From contig NC_068938.1 in NCBI RefSeq assembly GCF_016801865.2, positions 219,855,827 to 219,919,826 on the forward strand: a stretch of 64,000 nucleotides of DNA, in the 5' to 3' direction. Positions within the stretch are counted from its first letter, which is position 1. Each line of letters opens with the position of its first letter. Shown in pieces: positions 36,045 to 47,132 of the stretch. The position numbers and the translations under genes are program-made. The notes under the pieces are model-generated. The model worked only from the letters and a program-made list of their open reading frames with translations, had not been told where the DNA came from and searched no databases. Origin of the DNA: Culex pipiens pallens. Lineage: Eukaryota > Arthropoda > Insecta > Diptera > Culicidae.

Positions 36045-36393
36045 ACCATAAACATCAGATAAACAAACGTTTCTTTTTATCCAACAAGATTCCTATTAGA
36101 ATCATTCTCCACCAAACAGTATGTTAATGTAATTTTACACGAACTTAGATGATTGTAGGTCGTGTAATTTTACGTCTTATTTAACACAAATTTAGGTCTG
36201 ATTAGATGCTCCAGTTATGTGCATCTAATTTGACCGAAAATTACACGTTTTTTTCTTAGTGTGTAGAAATCCGGAGGAAATCCAGTTTTTTCGCGAAAAC
36301 TTAACACGTAGCCTTATGTATGGGACAAACTTCAAATGCGTTTTTCTCAGCTTGCTGTTTTTGCATATGGGACATTTATGCGAACATGGGCAG

Positions 36394-37554
36394 TATAGGA
36401 CCTGATAAAAAAAGTCTAGAAATGCTGTTCAAAACATTCATCGTGCGTCTAATAATCGCATAATCACTTGCAGATTAAATCCAAGCACATGTCGTAATTT
36501 AAACGATTTTGATTGTACGCAGAGTTCAATGCTGCACTGATATGCCACAATTACGTGTCAGTCACACGAGCCATGCATAAACAAACTCCATCGTAAGCTG
36601 AACCAGAAGCCGCTACTCACTTCCAAAGTCACTATCGTTCGTCCGCGTTAAACGATGTGACAAATATGATAACGATCAAACCACGCGCCAACGTTCGCGC
36701 GCGTCGTGTTTTTTTGCGTGATCGTTTTTTTCTCTCTCTCCGCTTAAAACGCTAACTTTTTTCGCAATGAACTTGCAACGCTTGATGTCCCATGGCGTCG
36801 TCGTCGTCATCTTGGGTTGATTGATTTCGCGTGGTTTTAGGTGCTCACCGGTGCTGTTGTGGTGATGGCCACAATGTCAATGACAACAACTTTGGACGTG
36901 CCGAACGATGACGACATCGGTTTTCGTGATCCACGGTCGAGGACAGGAAGTTTGTAGGCTTGCGCAATAGATTACGGGGAAGTGGCTTTGACCTTGGTGG
37001 TGACGGTTTGTGGTGGCACTTGGTTGGATGCTCGCTCGGTCATTGATCGCGGCATTACGGTGGCGTAGCATGCAGGCGATTAAAATTGATTGAATTAGTT
37101 ATTCCGAAGGAGTTCCGCGCCACCGCGAAGGTGGATAAACTGCTGGGAAATCCCTCTTGAGCATGCGATGCGTGCTTCCTTTGTTTTGCGGGCTTAGGAC
37201 GTGGAGTTGAAAGGAATTTGAATAATATCCTGAGCTCGATGGATTCGTCAAAATGATTGACGATGGGCACAGGGGAAATTGGTGGAAATTATAGTTATCT
37301 TTGGCAGTATCAATAAACGCTTTTGCTTTTTTGAGCAGAACCCCTGACAGATTAATTGAGTTCATAAAAATTTATGATTTGAAATGAAATATTATAGATA
37401 ATAACAACCTTAAAAAACAATAATTAATATGTGGTAGGTAATATTATGGGCTTTCTGTGTTAAACTTCAAACTATTTCTTTTTTATCATTTTCAGTTCAT
37501 CACTCCTCGGTCATTTAAATCACCACTGATTTTCTCCTTCTTTTTTTCTTGCAG
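36394..37554. other. upstream or intronic DNA before the first visible CEP135 exon
   Basis: This is single-copy-looking DNA of mixed composition. No exon that could supply the two bases needed before the exon at 37555 was found. The missing 5' exons may lie here as short pieces, further left, or outside the window. Confidence 0.5.
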
Positions 37555-40500
37555 AAACGCTAGCACAGACAACATCCAAAAAGAAAGCACCCTGCGCAGT
37601 GTGTCCACCGAGACCGACACGCTGAGAAAACAGGTGGCGACACTGAAGTGTTCGCACGACAACGCCGTTGCAGAGAACGGGTAAGCATCACATACTGCTG
37701 ACTAAGCGTAACTCTCGAAGCGTAGAGTGGAGTTATGCATTTAACTTTTTGCCTTCCTCACCTTACTGAGGAAAGGCTATAAAATCACTCGAAAACTGAA
37801 CTTCTCAATTAGACCTCCTAGACCCACCTTCATGTATACCTATCGACTCAGAATCAAATTCTGAGCAAATGTCTGTGTGTGTGGTGGGATGTTGATCAAA
37901 AAATTGTCACTCGATTATCTTGACATTGGCAGAACCGATTTTGTCCGTTTTGGCGTCATTCGATCCGGCTTGGGGTCCCATAAGTCGCTATTAAAAATTA
38001 TGCGTTTTAGTTAAGTACTTCAAAAGTTATGCTAAAAAAACGATTTTAACAAAAGTCCGGAAGATTGTAAAAAGGGTGGTTTTTGTAAGAAAACCTGGCA
38101 TGTTATACATTTTTAGAAAGGTATTTAAAAGACCTTTCCAGCGCGACCAATACATTGAAGATCTGACAACCCTATCAAAAGTTATTAGCACTTAAGTGTT
38201 ATTTATGTACTTTTTGGAAGCCGGATCTCAGATATCATGATGAAAACGTTGTCCGGATCTATCATGCAACCTGTCGTTGAACAGGTAATCAAAAGACCTT
38301 TCCAACGCGTCCAAAACATTGAAAATCTGACAACCCTATCAAAAGTTGTAAGCACTTAAGTGTTATTTATGCACTTTTTGGAGGCCGGATCGCAGATATT
38401 TTGATGAAAACGATGTCCAAATATATCATGTGACCTATCTTTGCATTGGTAACTAAATGACCTTTCTATCGAATGTGAGGAAGGCACCAACCACCTAAGG
38501 GTGGATTAAGTAACGTTTTTGACGGAGTAAAAGACAATATTTAGAAAAAAATCTTTCATTAGTCAGATTTTGCTGAACAATAAAATGCTGAACAGTTTAT
38601 TATAGCACAAATTTAGTTCTGAAAAGCTCAACTTTTCAGCACTTGTATCGAAATGTAATCATTTTCGATACTGTTTTGGTTTTTAGATGACCAAACGCAC
38701 GTCCATCGTCTATATCTATATAGAACATGTTTGTAGGACCCCCAAAATGACTTCCCATTGATGGTTGACCAATTGAGTCTACAAATTCTTCTTCCTCCGA
38801 GTTTTATTCTCGAAGAAAACTTAAAATAAAAAAAAATCAAATCAATCCCATCCGCCAAGAAAAAGATAATTTAATAATTCACATAATATGTTTGTAAGAA
38901 CCCCAAAATGACTTTTCCAAGATTTTATACTGAAATATTAGAAAACTTTGAAGTTTATTTTAAACAAATATTCAAATAATATTTCCACCTGTTCCTCATT
39001 GTTTCGCATGTATTCTTTCAATTAGAACACAAAGGGAAAATCAAAATTAACGTTACTTTTTTCGTTTTTAAGGGTTGGGTGGGTAATTAGGAAGAAAACT
39101 TGTATTTATTTCAGCTTGGAGGTGCACCAGCATTATTTTTTTTTTTTAATTTGGAGGGATAAGCTGAAAATTTCATGCTGCATCATGAATCGTCTTTAAG
39201 CGCTAGTCTAAGAATTGCATATGACTTGAACCACCATGCACCTCCATTAGTCCATCTCGTTAGTCTTTCAAATTCTCTTCTACTTAGCATTCAACCTCAT
39301 TCTTTTTCTTTCAACCACCCTCTCTCCCCGTCAGCCGCCTGTCGAACGACCTGAGTGACGCCGGGTCGGAGCTGACGCTAACGAAACGGAAGCTCGCCGA
39401 CTGCCAGCAGGAGGTGGAACGGATGAAGTCCCAATTACGCGAGTACGTACAGGAGATTCAGCGCGCCGAGGAGTTGCTGTGTGTTAAGGTAATTAGATTT
39501 CTGCGTCGCCGCCCTGTTGAGTTGATTTTATAAATAGAGACAGCTCGCACAGTTGGTTGGGGTGGGAGTGTTTATCTTAACCTCCTTGAGACAGACTTGT
39601 CTAATTTTAATTGGTAGTTTTCTTTTCGCGGGCAACGAGTTGTTGTTTATTTGGCTAATTTTGTGACTTTAATTTGTACCCTTGCCCCAACTCTTCTTCT
39701 TAGGAACGAGAACGTGAAGAGATGCTCGAGCACTACAAGTCACTGTCGGAGGGCGTCAACATGCTGGAAGTTAGTAACCAAACGCTGGAAGTTGAGAGTG
39801 CTGAGGCCAAGTGAGTACACTCGTCCGTTATCAAACTCTTTTAGAAAACACCATGTTTTATTGTACACCTAGCAGTGAGTGGTGGCAGCAACTTTTGTGC
39901 TGGAGTGGCCGTACAAGAGTTGCATCTGCTCTGAGCTGCAGCCACTCACTTGGAGATGCACCACACACTAACCCTTTTGCACTTTGGTGTCATAAATTAG
40001 AAAATAACCGGAATTAACTTTTTGCCCTCTCCCACACTATGTGGTTGTTGGTTTTTCTCTTTTTTCCTTCTAATCCGCCCACACATCCTGTCTGTCCACT
40101 CGTACGGTTGGTCCTTCCCTCGTAGGTGGTATAAATACAGCCGTAGAAGATAATTAGTTTTTCCAGCGTTTATTGTTTTATAGCCAATTTATTTTTATAC
40201 TTATATCACCATTCTCTCCCGTATCAATTTCCCGTTCTTCTCGTGAAAATAAACGAATTTCCACCTCTGGAAACATTCGCCACTGCCCACTCGCGCAGAA
40301 AGCTACTCCAGGAAGCGGAAGGTCGCATCAACGGTCTCCAGGAGCAGGTGGGCTTGCGCCAGTCGGAAATTAAGACATACGAGAGGCAGATTAACGAGCT
40401 GTCCGCAAACATTGTTGCGCTCGAGTCGGAAGTGGACTGCCTCAAGGAGGAAAACCAACACCTGCGCGAAGACCTCGAAGCGACCAAGGACCTCTGTAAC

Positions 40501-43500
40501 AAGCTAGACCTGCAAAAGGACAAGCTGAACGAGGAGTTGAACGAGCACTCCAACATTCGCGAGCAGCTCAACAGGGAAAATGCCACCCTGAAGCGACAGT
40601 TGACGCTGGCGACCACCGGGGACAAGGCGGCCGTGGACGGTTTGCAGGAGCTGTTGGCCGCCAGCAGGTCCGAGGTTGAGCAGCAGCGAATCGTGACGAG
40701 CCAGCTGAACCAGCAGGTGAAGTCATTGAAGGAGCAGGTTTCGGATCTCAGCCGGAAGTTGGAGCAGGAACGTGATCGCGCCACGCGGAGCGAAGTCACC
40801 GCGAACGAGTACAGCGTTCAGCTGCAGGAACTGCGCCGCATGATTACGGACGATCGGTTTGCGCAGGTGCAGTCGAGAGAGGAGGACGATTACAACAGGT
40901 ATTCCACTTTTTAGTAATTTAAGCGACAATCTCGAGCGGTTGCACTGCCACTTTTATTCCATTTTACTACGATTAATAAAAATAACTCAATTTTACCACA
41001 AGAATCAAGTCTTATTTGAACGCTGTGCAGAAGTCGTTCAGCACGCTGTCCAGTGCGGTAAGTGTCGTGTCCTCAAGATGTGATCCTCGAGTATCCGAAA
41101 GCCCTCAATTAAACTCGACTCACTCGGAGAAGGGTGAGCTGGACATTCAAGTTAGTGAGAAAAGCGATACTAGCTATCCTCGTTGGATGTTGGATGCAAG
41201 TGGCAAGATTTACACAGAATCTGAAACTGGAAGACTGATGGGACAGTACTTGGCTCCGAGTAGCGATCAGAATCAGCTCGTACCTGTTCCATCAAGCGAT
41301 ATCGAAGTGTTGCTCGATAGGAATCAGATTGTTCTATCGGACGAACGAAGTTGCGATCGCAACACTCAAATCGATTCAGGTAAGTTTGTTGTTAAATCTT
41401 AAATTATTTAGTTCTTTAAAAAAAGTGATTTCCAGAGCAATCGGAAGCACCTCCCGGTTGGAAAATTTTCGACTATCCGTCACCTTCGAAGGCTGGTGAT
41501 GCAAAAGGTGTTCGAAAAAGGCTTTTTTCAAAGTCGGGTAAAACAAAGCATAATCAAAGTTCTCAAGAAATTCTAACGGGTCTAAGGAAATCTTCTTCAA
41601 TCATTGTCGAACCTGCAAATTCGGATATGAATTTAGTGAGTCCTATTCGAAAAGATTCCACCCTTGGAAACAAGATTCCAGAAGAACAATCAAGAAAACA
41701 ATCAATTGAAGGTAAAAGCAATGCAACGCTTAATCGTTTAACAGGTTGAACCTCATTTAAAAGCATTTTTTTGTTAAATTTCTTTCATTGGATTTTAATT
41801 TTGTATTTAGATGAAAAGCGGAACTCTCAAAACTCGAATTTTCAGAGCTCCAATAAGTCACTTGAAAGTATGTCTTGTTTAAATATCAAGCGTCCAATTT
41901 ATTTAAATTATGAAAATTATTTGAAAAATCTTTTCTAGAAATTCAAGAAACAAGAAAATCTCCACAAAACATTGTTCAAGATCGAAGGTTTTCTTCTGAA
42001 AGAAAAGAATTCATTTCTAAAACGAAAAGTCCAGATACAAATGTGGACCTAAAAAATTCTAAAGAAATGCCTTCCTCCAAACCTGCAAGACGACATTCAT
42101 CCATTGAACCCGGTATTGTCCAACCAGGTAATGCGGATGTAATTTATTCAACTTTGAAATAACTTCTAAATTTGTTTTTATTTGTTCAGCAGAAAAAAAT
42201 AAACTTGTGCGACAAAACAGCCGAAAACCATCCTCATCCGACACATCAGTTATTAGTGTTATCAACTTGTCAAACGTTTCGCCGGATATGAAAAATGGAT
42301 CTATATTGCGACAGCAATCAAATGTCAACTCGAAAAGTACGTTATTTTTATTAGCGGTAACAATAATCCGAAGTCTTCAATGGAAATTTCTCTTAGAATA
42401 ATCGAATCATTGGAAAATTCACAGCATTTGCATTGTCCTATAACAGTCCAGACTCGAATATCAGAATCCGATTATCGAATTTCGATGACGATGTTTTGTA
42501 TGGGACTTAGGAACAACATTTTTTTTATTTTCTTTGGCCGGTGCAAATATTTTTCAAAGTTTATGTCGCCTCCCCCTTCAAAATCGGTCCAAAAAATCAG
42601 GGGGCAAAAAAAATATTTTTTCAAAAAACTTCAAAATTTTAAAGGAAATAGAAGTCTAGCCCACTGAAAGCCATTGGAAATGCATTTTCCTGCGTTTAAA
42701 ACCATATTTAGCATGTCTGTGATCGATCAAAAATATTTTTATTTTTTGTTAAATTCCAATGTACAGCACCGCAAAAAGTTTTTTTTTTTCGACGAAAAAA
42801 AAAAATTCTTTAATACTTGGATATTTTGAAAACTAATGATTGCAAAACAACTGAGCAGGTGTAAAATGCATTTTAAAACACTTTTTTCATTCAAATGTTG
42901 AGACCATGGCTTGTTATTTGAATTTTATATATTTTTTATTTTTTTGACCCCCCCCCTCGATCCCGACCAGAGTCGAGGGACATAAACTTCAAAAAATATT
43001 TGCAACGGCCGTACTTGTCAAATCCAATTCTACTTCTGCGACCCAAATTATTGTCAAATTTGAATGAATCCTTAAAAATAGCAAAATCCATTTTTTCCAA
43101 GATTTTTTTTAAATATTAAGTTATCGCCATTTTGACCGCCATCTTGGATTTAATGATTCTAAACTACTTTAGAGAAGTTTAGGGTTCATGCTTAAGCTCG
43201 ACAATAAAAAAAGACATCATTTTTTGTATACGTGATATTATTATTCGAAGTAAAATTTATACGAGGCCTTCAGATAATTGAGTCTAAACTGAGATTATTA
43301 TGGCTCAAAAAATGCTCAAATGTTATCTGAAAATAGGCATTCCAAAATAGCTATCAAAATGTATAAGCTGTCATCTCCGATTCATTCATCCTTGATCACT
43401 TTGATATTTTTTTAGATAACGCATTCTCAGATCACATACTAACAGTCTACGAATCATTACAGTACCCTAGTCGTTGTTGAAGCTTCCAGTCTTAGTCCAT

Positions 43501-45908
43501 TAAAATTGTCGGGGTTAATTTAACGCAGTAGGCCTGACCATTGAAAAACACGCAGATCTTAGTGTAATCCTGAATACAGTCCAGACTCGATTATCCGAAG
43601 GCCTTGGCAAAATTTCACTTCGGATAATCGAATCACGATTTTTTTTCGTTGTCTTATTTTTGAATATTGAGCTTAAGAATGACCCCTAAACTACTCTAAA
43701 GTGATTTAGAATTTTTTAATCTAAGATGGTGGCCAAAATGGCGGTGTTGTATTATTGAAGAAAAAAATGCATTTTTTATTTAATAGGCAATCAACTATTC
43801 AAATTTGACTAAAATGGGGTTGCAGAACTCGTAAGAAAAAAAATACAAAAAACAATGTTTTTTGTTTGTGATTCGATTATCCGAAGTCCCATACGAACCT
43901 TCGGATAATCGAACTTCATATTTTTGTTTTTCGAGTTTAAGAATGATTTAGAATTTTTTAATCCAAGAATCGGACTAAAATTGGGCCGCAGAACTCGAAG
44001 AAAATGAAAAATATCCAAAGTCGCAAACAAACTTTCGGATAATAGAAACATAGGATAATCGGGGCTTCGGATAAGCGAGTCTGGACTGTACTTAGTTATC
44101 ATTCGCTTGACAATTCTCCTTTTACATTTCAAAATATCGCGTGACATTATTTGAAATGTTAGCAACGAATTCTTTTTTTTTTAATTGCGTCTATTTTGTT
44201 TGGAATTACTTTAGCAACAAATATCCAAACGGGAAAAAAATCAAGCAATCCTAAAATAATGGTCACCACCCCTAACGGATCAAATTTGAAGAAAGACAAT
44301 GTAAACTCAAACAGAAAATTGCAAGAAATTCCACAGAAAGGTACTTTTTACTGATTAAAATATTGGGGCACTACTTATCCCTATCATAAATTATGCCTAG
44401 ATACCTCAAGACTAACTGTGCCAACTCGAATTGGTTCCTTTTCACGAAGAAAAAGTGAGCCAAGGTTACCAAAAACTCCAAGTCCTTTGAAGCCAGTCGC
44501 GGGGTCTCTTCAAAACTCACCCGATTTGTTGGTTCGCGAGGCTAGTAGCTATTTCTTCAATCGTGTGGGAACCCTGCCCGAGTTGGATTTTTCCAAGGCG
44601 AGCACCCCTGGCGCGTTGGAAGTGCCGACGATTTTACGAGATGGTATTGCGGTTCAAAGTGATTTTATTTTAAGTTTTATTCTACATTTTTTACATTTTT
44701 GTTTGAAGCAGAACCAAGCACAAATCTAGAATCGACGGTTTTGGAAAGTAGTGAAGAAAAATCACTCAACGGTCAAGCAAAACCTCAAGAGAAAGGCTAT
44801 GAAGAGTTCCGGAAGAGTCTAATCCGGAACAGCCACAAGAAAGCATCGTCGTTATCTGTCCCGGCCAGTTCAGCAGAAAGAAAATCTTCCCAAACGACGA
44901 GTGGTGAGCACACTTTAACGACCGTTTTTAAAACAAATTAGTCTTTTTATTGGCAATTGGGTTAATCGTTCTACACTCATGAGCACATTTTCCCCCCGGG
45001 AAAAGCCTCATTTTTCAACTAATCGTTGCTCATTAATAAAAGGGATCAATATTGCTGCTGCTTCTCTCGCACTCTTTCCCTCTCTCCCACATCGGAAGTT
45101 GGTCCTGGTCCAAGTGCATCCGTTCCGTCTGCAGCTGCCGACGACGACGAGAAGCCACAAAAACCAAAAACCGGTGGCGGCGGTTCGAAAATTGATGAGC
45201 GAGGTTCAACGGTCGTCATTTATAAAAATGCACTGGGCGAGCGGCTAATAGTGGCCGAGGGTGGTGGCCAGCACCAGAATCGACCACCGACACCGGCGCA
45301 CGAGGAGTCCGATTACAAGACTGCTGCCGCGTGGGACTCGAGCGAGAGCAGCGTTTGCAGCAGCATCCTGGTAATTGACGATATGCGGCAATCGTCGGTG
45401 CCAATTAGGACACCGGGGGGTCGTGCTGCGAGTAATGACAGTAACGAGCCAAGAAAGTGGCGGGAGATTTTCGAGCATCAGCTAAGCCCTCGCGGGACTA
45501 ACGACGCCGGCCGGAAGAGGACGATAAATTGTAAGTTGAATGATTGTCACCTGTTTTAGAGGGGAGGGTGGGAGACCCCGCGTCTCCATTGTGTCACGTA
45601 GCGTGAGTCGATGATCTGTCTAGCTTATCGGGGAGAGAGCGCGAGTGCACAAAATTTGAGCGCGCGTAATTTAATGATTTTCAGATGAATTGTCCCGGGA
45701 TGGTGCAAGCGATGCCACGACGACTGCCACCGTCACCCAAAGGATACGGGCTTCCCTGAACGATGACGGGAGGGACGGCATGAAGCCATCGTTGGTGCTC
45801 AAGTGCGATCCCAAGACGTACGTGCTCAACCTGAAGATTAAGGTGCCTCGGGATTCGGATGGGAAGAAGCAGGAGCAGCAGTCTGAGAGTAACGGGTCGA
45901 AGAAGTGA
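37555..45908 (+). CDS. Cep135: centriole coiled-coil protein, CEP135/Bld10-TSGA10 type (5' end missing)
   Basis: Fourteen exons join in one frame: 37555-37680, 39335-39488, 39704-39810, 40299-40898, 41003-41379, 41436-41711, 41811-41867, 41939-42127, 42190-42336, 44215-44340, 44401-44643, 44712-44903, 45099-45530 and 45685-45908. All have GT/AG borders, giving about 1080 residues. The first 330 are continuous coiled coil. Segments such as KEREREEMLEHYKSLSEG and DLCNKLDLQKDKL fit the C-terminal region of CEP135/TSGA10, which in the family helps build the centriole cartwheel and pinwheel. The remaining 750 residues are a Ser/Lys-rich, probably disordered tail with no recognised domain. The first exon enters in mid-codon, so the start is absent. 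The last exon is triplicated downstream. The family name is by recognition of pattern, not alignment. Confidence 0.75.
37746..38520 (+). repeat. interspersed repeat family A, copy 3 (in intron)
   Basis: This copy lies in the first visible CEP135 intron, from TTTTTGCCTTCCTCACC to GGTGGATTAAGTAACGTTTTT. It contains an internal direct duplication of roughly 180 bp: the block from AAGACCTTTCCAGCGCG through GATGAAAACGTTGTCC at about 38130-38255 recurs at about 38303-38435. It is non-coding. Confidence 0.75.
38521..39334. other. remainder of CEP135 intron 1
   Basis: The intron is AT-rich, with a relic of the TGAAAAGCTCAACTTTTCAGC hairpin at 38616-38643. A pyrimidine-rich tract, TCTCTCCCCGTCAG, forms the acceptor of the next exon. 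Confidence 0.6.
42444..43291. mobile_element. pogo/Tc1-like MITE interrupted by family B (CEP135 intron)
   Basis: The left end CAGTCCAGACTCG at 42444 and the right end GAGTCTAAACTG at 43291 are diverged forms of the pogo-like terminus. Inside, between 42535 and 43012, sits a family B element, so the MITE inserted first. The element lies in the long CEP135 intron 42337-44214. Confidence 0.65.
42536..43011. mobile_element. TIR element family B, copy 2 (nested)
   Basis: The ends GGCCGGTGCAAATATTTTTC and its inverted partner AAAAAATATTTGCAACGGCC pair over about 30 bp, continuing into AGTTTATGTC and GACATAAACT. The interior matches 9379-9732. It is about 475 bp and non-coding. It is inserted in the pogo-like MITE at 42444-43291. 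Confidence 0.75.
43577..44088. mobile_element. pogo/Tc1-like MITE, complete copy (CEP135 intron)
   Basis: The left end CAGTCCAGACTCGATTATCCG and right end CGAGTCTGGACTG are both flanked by TA (43575-43576 and 44089-44090). Several internal blocks of CTTCGGATAATCGAA occur. This is the cleanest copy of the family in the window. It sits about 130 bp before a CEP135 exon. Confidence 0.8.
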
Positions 45909-46287
45909 TTTTGAGATTTGTTTTCCGATTTATTGTGTATTATTATATGGTTTTATAGGAAAGTAGAATGAGTTTATACAATTCTGTGAATTATTTTTAT
46001 TGTTTTGCCTTTCTCACTGGGGAAAGGCTGTAAACCTACTCTAAAAAAGATATGGTTTCTGGTATGAATTTTATAGCAACGCATTTGCTTAGGGATTCTT
46101 AAGCCAAATATCAGCACATTTGGTTGTAAACTGGCTTGTCTGAAGCGGTTTGGAGCAAGGGCGTCTATGCGGAGTGTACCAACACCCGCAAACATTTCCG
46201 GCGCTTGGAAAGGAAAGATGAAAGCTTGAAAGAAAATAAGATGAAAAAACAGCTAAAGTTGACCCCAGAAAAAAATTCAAAGCATTG

Positions 46288-46520
46288 ATGAATTGTCCCG
46301 GGATGGTGCACGCGACGCCACGACGACTGCCACCGTCACCCAAAGGATACGGGCTTCCCTGAACGATAATGGCGATGGTCGGAGGGACGGCATGAAGCCA
46401 TCGTTGGTGCTCAAGTGCGATCCCAAGACGTACGTGCTCAACCTGAAGATTAAGGTGCCTCGGGATTCGGATGGGAAGAAGCAGGAGCAGCAGTCTGAGA
46501 GTAACGGGTCGAAGAAGTGA
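46288..46520 (+). pseudogene. CEP135 last-exon duplicate, unit 2 (no splice acceptor)
   Basis: The frame through to the TGA is preserved, with three extra residues compared with the parent exon. The sequence before it is the 3' flank of unit 1, AATTCAAAGCATTG, instead of the TTTTCAG acceptor. No nearby AG gives an in-frame join to the upstream exon: CCCCAG gives an immediate stop and CAAAG gives the wrong frame. It is probably just part of a longer 3' untranslated region. Confidence 0.75.
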
Positions 46521-46899
46521 TTTTGAGATTTGTTTTCCGATTTATTGTGTATTATTATATGGTTTTATAGGAAAGTAGAATGAGTTTATACAATTCTGTG
46601 AATTATTTTTATTGTTTTGCCTTTCTCACTGGGGAAAGGCTGTAAACCTACTCTAAAAAAGATATGGTTTCTGGTATGAATTTTATAGCAACGCATTTGC
46701 TTAGGGATTCTTAAGCCAAATATCAGCACATTTGGTTGTAAACTGGCTTGTCTGAAGCGGTTTGGAGCAAGGGCGTCTATGCGGAGTGTACCAACACCCG
46801 CAAACATTTCCGGCGCTTGGAAAGGAAAGATGAAAGCTTGAAAGAAAATAAGATGAAAAAACAGCTAAAGTTGACCCCAGAAAAAAATTCAAAGCATTG

Positions 46900-47132
46900 A
46901 TGAATTGTCCCGGGATGGTGCACGCGACGCCACGACGACTGCCACCGTCACCCAAAGGATACGGGCTTCCCTGAACGATAATGGCGATGGTCGGAGGGAC
47001 GGCATGAAGCCATCGTTGGTGCTCAAGTGCGATCCCAAGACGTACGTGCTCAACCTGAAGATTAAGGTGCCTCGGGATTCGGATGGGAAGAAGCAGGAGC
47101 AGCAGTCTGAGAGTAACGGGTCGAAGAAGTGA
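46900..47132 (+). pseudogene. CEP135 last-exon duplicate, unit 3 (no splice acceptor)
   Basis: It is practically identical to unit 2 and likewise preceded by 3'-flank sequence, not by an acceptor. An intact frame in both duplicates suggests the duplication is recent, not that they are used. Confidence 0.75.

Larger units (their letters stand above)
34661..36263. mobile_element. TA-flanked TIR element carrying gene-like cargo
   Basis: The ends are CACACTAAAAAA and its near complement TTTTTTCTTAGTGTG, flanked by TA on both sides. The uninterrupted repeat at about 3950 shows the empty site. A 19-mer, ATGCACATAACTGGAGCAT, occurs inverted near both ends. The middle (35050-36060) is unlike the ends: GC-richer, with a tRNA-like segment, a two-exon frame and an AATAAA signal. 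No transposase is recognised. The cargo may be captured host sequence. Confidence 0.7.
34541..36393. mobile_element. TIR element, copy 2 (host of a nested element)
   Basis: The left end CTGCCCCTGATCGCATAAAT and right end ATTTATGCGAACATGGGCAG match copy 1 at 3172-4076. TA flanks both sides (34539-34540 and 36394-36395), consistent with a Tc1/mariner-type insertion. The element is interrupted at 34661-36263. Copy 1 has no insertion at that point, so the order of events is clear: this element first, the inner one later. Confidence 0.8.

Noticed and set aside
46293..46520. Independent small gene in each CEP135 exon duplicate
   Set aside because: The apparent start is a TTG within a former internal exon; no promoter or leader is seen. 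The frame survives because the copies are recent.
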